NCBI GenBank assembly: GCA_002425885.1
Contig: DINC01000092.1
Coordinates: 678-8,257 of the forward strand
Direction: 5' to 3'
Source of the DNA: Spirochaetia bacterium UBA5550
GTDB taxonomy: Bacteria > Spirochaetota > UBA4802 > UBA5550
Length of the DNA stretch: 7,580 nt
The notes under the pieces are model-generated. The model was not told where the DNA came from, searched no databases, and was given only the letters and a program-made list of their open reading frames with translations. Both the position numbers and the translations under genes were made by a program. This document shows positions 5,344 through 7,580 of this stretch, piece by piece (position 1 is the first letter of the stretch; each line of letters starts with the position of its first letter).

Positions 5344-5577
5344 ATGAAAAGAAAAAGAACATTGACTAAGCTCGACATACTGAGTGAAATCTACAGCAAG
5401 GCCGGTAATAATAAATTTATTACCATGTATGAACTTGAGACAGAAACAGGCCTCAGCGGAAATGAGATCAGGGCAATGGCTGAAGATCTGAAAGAGGAAA
5501 TACTCATTGTGGAACACCCCGAAGGATTTCAGATCTCAGATAACGGGATGCACTTCTGCAAAACCCGCTGGGCATAA
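5344..5577 (+). CDS. Small winged-helix protein of unknown role
   Basis: The 77-residue basic-N-terminal protein (MKRKRTLTK) is predicted here to form a winged helix. Helices cover DILSEIYSKA and MYELETETG, a recognition-type helix covers SGNEIRAMAEDLKEE (38-52), and a beta wing covers ILIVEHPEGFQISDNGMHF (53-71). It may be a transcription regulator or an accessory DNA-binding protein. The ATG at 5344 was chosen because AGGTG precedes it by six bases; the frame extends to an ATG at 5287, but that lies over the promoter-like region. The gene is 27 bp upstream of the flavin split-barrel gene on the same strand, so the two are probably cotranscribed and it may control that gene. I do not recognise a named family. 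Confidence 0.75.
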   Translation: MKRKRTLTKLDILSEIYSKAGNNKFITMYELETETGLSGNEIRAMAEDLKEEILIVEHPEGFQISDNGMHFCKTRWA

Positions 5578-5604
5578 AAAAATTAATACAAAGAGGTAAA
5601 AAAA

Positions 5605-6075
5605 ATGCCGGTTGAATGGCTCTCCGAAGAGAAATGCAAAAAAATGCTGCCTGCGCAGACTTATGGAAGACTCGCCACAGTTGGAAAGGACGGGAAACCG
5701 TACATTACACCGGTAAACTACGTTTACTTTAATGAATCGATCTATTTTCATACAGGATTCAAAGGGAGGAAGCTTGACAATCTCGCGGCAAGCCCCTCTG
5801 TATGCTTTGAGATCAGCGCACCGGGCAATCTATATATTTCAGAGAGGGCCTGCGGCTTTGCCATGAGGTTCTGGTGCATACTTGTGGAGGGGAAAGCCGA
5901 ATCAATCACCTCGCCCGAAGAGAAAGCTGATGTACTGGATGCCCTGATGAAAAAATACGCTGCAAGATACGAATACAGCGATCCCACGGATGAGGAGATC
6001 GCAAGAGTTAATATTATTAAAATCAATGTTGAGAGCATAAGCGGAAAGCTGTCGCTTGATCCGCAGCCGGAGTAA
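5605..6075 (+). CDS. NimA-like pyridoxamine 5'-phosphate oxidase-family flavin-binding protein
   Basis: The 156-residue protein matches the FMN-binding split-barrel proteins related to nitroimidazole-resistance NimA (Pyridox_ox_2 type). It starts with a helix (LSEEKCKKML), then the strand pair GRLATVGKDGKPYITPVNY (21-39), then IYFHTGFKGRKLDNLAASPSVCFEI (46-70), where the FHTGFKGRKLDNL segment typically contacts the flavin phosphate. A central strand (WCILVEGKAE) and a C-terminal helix complete the fold. Substrate is unknown: nitro-aromatic reduction, haem or F420/flavin binding all occur in the superfamily. Start is ATG at 5605 with AAGAGG eight bases upstream. It follows the winged-helix gene in an apparent two-gene unit. 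A pocket residue set specific for nitroimidazole reduction cannot be judged from sequence alone. Confidence 0.88.
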   Translation: MPVEWLSEEKCKKMLPAQTYGRLATVGKDGKPYITPVNYVYFNESIYFHTGFKGRKLDNLAASPSVCFEISAPGNLYISERACGFAMRFWCILVEGKAESITSPEEKADVLDALMKKYAARYEYSDPTDEEIARVNIIKINVESISGKLSLDPQPE

Positions 6076-6146
6076 CGGATAGTCTCTCAGTATATTCAGT
6101 TTCTTCGCTTAAAGACAATACACAGCAAAGCCCCGCATCCGCTACG

Positions 6147-6284
6147 AGCCCCCTAAATCCCCCGGAGGGGGACTTGTGTAATGAAGTATTCAGATGAAAT
6201 TCTTCCTGAGTGTTATCTTATAATTGATAATAATAACTCAGTGAATCAATTTTTTATCTTTGCCCCCTCCGGGGGTGCGGGGGC
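6147..6284. repeat. 138-bp C/G-ended repeat element with imperfect terminal inverted repeats
   Basis: The left end (6147-6175) begins AGCCCCCTAAATCCCCC and contains CCCCCGGAGGGGG. The right end (6262-6284), read on the other strand, begins GCCCCCGCACCCCCGGAGGG. The two ends therefore form imperfect terminal inverted repeats of roughly 25 bp, each with its own short hairpin. The A/T-rich middle contains a further hairpin, CTGAGT (6206-6211) with ACTCAG (6236-6241) and TTATC/GATAA inside it. No ORF is present. The element lies in the 331-bp gap between the flavoprotein and the small ORF at 6407. A shortened copy in the same orientation begins at 7527. It resembles a MITE or REP-type intergenic repeat; no mobilising enzyme is visible. 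Confidence 0.8.
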
Positions 6285-6406
6285 CGGATGGCTGAAGTTT
6301 ATTGCAAGATGTGAATAATGGATTGATGAAAGATAATCTGATTTTTTAGATTTCTCTGTAACACTTTACATCCCCTGTTCTCTTTATATTTAAAGAGAGG
6401 TATAAC

Positions 6407-6592
6407 ATGAAAAAGGATAAAATTACAGTGAATGCAATTGAAAATGAAGATATAAGCCCGCTCTTTAACGGGATTCCGATACAGCTTGAGACTAAAGACG
6501 AATGGAGAAAAGTCCGTTACTCATGTTCAGGTGCGGGGAGGATTCCTGCGAATTTCGACACCTGGCACCTGACCTATATGAGAAACGATTAA
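6407..6592 (+). CDS. Small hypothetical protein
   Basis: This is a 61-residue protein that I do not recognise. It has a charged, polar N terminus (MKKDKITVNAIENEDISPLF) and a C-terminal half with an aromatic, positively charged character (DEWRKVRYSCSGAGR, then FDTWHLTYMRND). It has one Cys and no signal peptide or membrane segment. The ATG has a good AGAGAGG site six bases upstream, and a TTTACA with a TATTTA 16 bases later lies just before it (weak promoter, very short leader). It is flanked by the C/G-ended repeat upstream and converges on the ABC gene downstream. Its real status rests on the ribosome binding site and the protein-like composition. Confidence 0.55.
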   Translation: MKKDKITVNAIENEDISPLFNGIPIQLETKDEWRKVRYSCSGAGRIPANFDTWHLTYMRND

Positions 6593-6600
6593 ATATAAAG

Positions 6601-6643
6601 GTGGTGAAAGATTATTTCAGAGATGAATATAGTCTTTCACCCC
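6601..6643 (-). terminator. Hairpin at the end of the ABC ATPase gene
   Basis: GGTGAAAGA (6603-6611) and TCTTTCACC (6633-6641) form a perfect 9-bp stem, and the loop can fold further (TATTTCA against TGAATA). On the minus strand the stem spans the ABC stop codon and is followed by CCTTTATATTT, a weak U-rich run. Read from the plus strand it follows the 6407 gene but lacks a T-tract. A bidirectional or RNA-stabilising role is possible. Confidence 0.45.
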
Positions 6644-7385
6644 TTCTGAACACTTCAACACCTCTCCCCAAAAGAGAGGTGAATATATCTTTATCAAGAG
6701 CTTCATCGATCTCCCCTTTGTAAAAACATTCACCGTTATCAATGATAAATATTTTTTTGAAGAGAGGCGTGATCTCCTCAACATGGTGAGTTACATATAT
6801 TACTGAGTGTTCCCTCTCCTTTGTGAGAGATGAGAGCGATTCAAGGAACTCTTCACGCGCAATGATATCAAGACCTGTCGCGGGCTCATCAAGAATCAGC
6901 AGATCAGGATCGTTAATAAGCGCCCGCAGCATAAGGATCTTCTGCTTCTCTCCGTCAGAGAGATGGCCGATTATATCATGTTCCCTTCCGCCCAGGCCCA
7001 CTCTTTGAATCAGATCAGCAGCCATACCGTACTCAGTCGATGAAGGTTTACGGTAGAGACCGATGGAGGCATAAAGTCCGCTCACCACTGCATCAATGAC
7101 CTTTTCATTGCGGCTGAACATCTCGCGGACAACAGAGCTTATATAGCCGATTCTTTTACGCAGTTCCCGTATGTCGGAGCCGAAGTGCCCCTTTCCGAAC
7201 CGTGTAACTGCTCCTTCTGAAGGGAAGTTGTACCCTGTTATTATTTCAAGAAGCTTTGTTTTGCCTGAACCGTTTCTGCCGAACAACACCCAGCAATGGC
7301 CATCTTCCACATGCCAGTTGATGTTGTTCAGTATCCGTCTGCTGCTTCCGTATATATCAAGTGAAATATTTTCGAGTTTTATCAT
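6612..7385 (-). CDS. Stand-alone ABC transporter-type ATPase (YlmA/ModF-like)
   Basis: The 257-residue protein is a single nucleotide-binding domain: Walker A GRNGSGKT (36-43), signature LSDGEKQ (142-148), Walker B LLILDEP (162-168), D-loop GLD (171-173) and switch His200. The signature departs from LSGGQ, with Asp and Glu in place of the second Gly and Gln. The Q-loop region reads GYISS without a glutamine, as in YlmA/ModF-like proteins. A C-terminal extension (~220-257) follows. No permease or binding protein is adjacent in the window, so transport cannot be assumed; the role may be soluble or the partner may lie elsewhere. ATG at 7385 (MIKLEN) is the family-like start, with GGAGG 13 bases upstream, a rather long gap. 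An upstream in-frame ATG at 7421 adds 12 residues (NIRINGGGDTI) but has no ribosome binding site. It converges with the small gene at 6407. Confidence 0.88.
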   Translation of the reverse strand: MIKLENISLDIYGSSRRILNNINWHVEDGHCWVLFGRNGSGKTKLLEIITGYNFPSEGAVTRFGKGHFGSDIRELRKRIGYISSVVREMFSRNEKVIDAVVSGLYASIGLYRKPSSTEYGMAADLIQRVGLGGREHDIIGHLSDGEKQKILMLRALINDPDLLILDEPATGLDIIAREEFLESLSSLTKEREHSVIYVTHHVEEITPLFKKIFIIDNGECFYKGEIDEALDKDIFTSLLGRGVEVFRRGERLYSSLK

Positions 7386-7526
7386 GATTGTATCGCCGCC
7401 TCCGTTTATGCGGATATTCATAAAAGAATACTGGTGTTTAAAAAATATTTCCTGTTAATATGATCAAGTAATTATTACAATATACAACCCCTGTACCACG
7501 AAGACTTTCTTCTACCCACATTTAAC

Positions 7527-7580
7527 AGCCCCCTAAATCCCCCGAAGGGGGACTTTAATGTTTTGCCCCCTCCGGGGGTG
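7527..7580. repeat. Internally deleted copy of the C/G-ended repeat, cut by the window end
   Basis: Bases 7527-7555 match 6147-6175 with one substitution (CCCGAAGGGG for CCCGGAGGGG). After only eight bases the right end begins: 7564-7580 is identical to 6262-6278, as far as the window goes. The ~86-base middle of the long copy is reduced to about eight bases. Orientation is the same as the first copy. Nothing else is recognisable in the gap upstream of the ABC gene. Confidence 0.85.

Noticed and set aside
6076..6146. Possible terminator after the flavoprotein gene
   Set aside because: I see no stem followed by a T-run before the C/G-ended repeat. The repeat's own hairpins might act instead, but there is no specific evidence.

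Overview
The window is bacterial chromosome with moderate GC, short intergenic gaps, GAGG/GGAGG-type ribosome binding sites and a TPP riboswitch. A methyl-accepting chemotaxis protein implies a motile, chemotactic cell. The repeat families and protein styles would fit a Gram-negative anaerobe (Deferribacterota- or Spirochaetota-like), but that assignment is only a guess.

Layout. (1) 1-1100 (+): the 3' part of a chemotaxis receptor, cut by the window edge inside the HAMP-proximal membrane helix. (2) 1111-1219: a long imperfect palindrome between convergent genes. (3) 1226-2787 (-): a thiamine salvage unit, promoter candidate > TPP riboswitch > Shine-Dalgarno-masking hairpin > thiM > thiE, with thiM and thiE overlapping. 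(4) 2835-4560: a degraded accessory region. It holds an intact HigA-type antitoxin with only the 3' third of its HigB toxin, a strictly periodic 21-bp repeat array, an intact YefM-type antitoxin with only the first ~22 codons of its YoeB-type toxin, a DUF2442 gene spliced onto that toxin stub, and a 51-codon tail of an AraC-family regulator. (5) 4572-5096 (-): a gamma-carbonic-anhydrase-like hexapeptide-repeat protein. (6) 5344-6075 (+): a two-gene unit with a small winged-helix protein and a NimA-like flavin split-barrel protein. (7) 6147-6284: a 138-bp repeat with C/G-rich imperfect terminal inverted repeats; an internally shortened copy begins at 7527 and runs off the window. (8) 6407-6592 (+): a small unrecognised protein. 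(9) 6612-7385 (-): a stand-alone ABC ATPase.

How the parts relate. ThiM and ThiE make thiamine phosphate from salvaged thiazole alcohol and pyrimidine diphosphate, and the riboswitch should shut them off when TPP is plentiful. The most unusual part is 2.8-4.6 kb. Two antitoxins of different families point away from each other across the 21-bp array. Each keeps a full-length antitoxin gene, while each toxin has been cut at the side away from its antitoxin. The region looks like a graveyard of toxin-antitoxin modules whose antitoxins, and perhaps the array, have been kept. No CRISPR array, tRNA, rRNA or transposase is visible.
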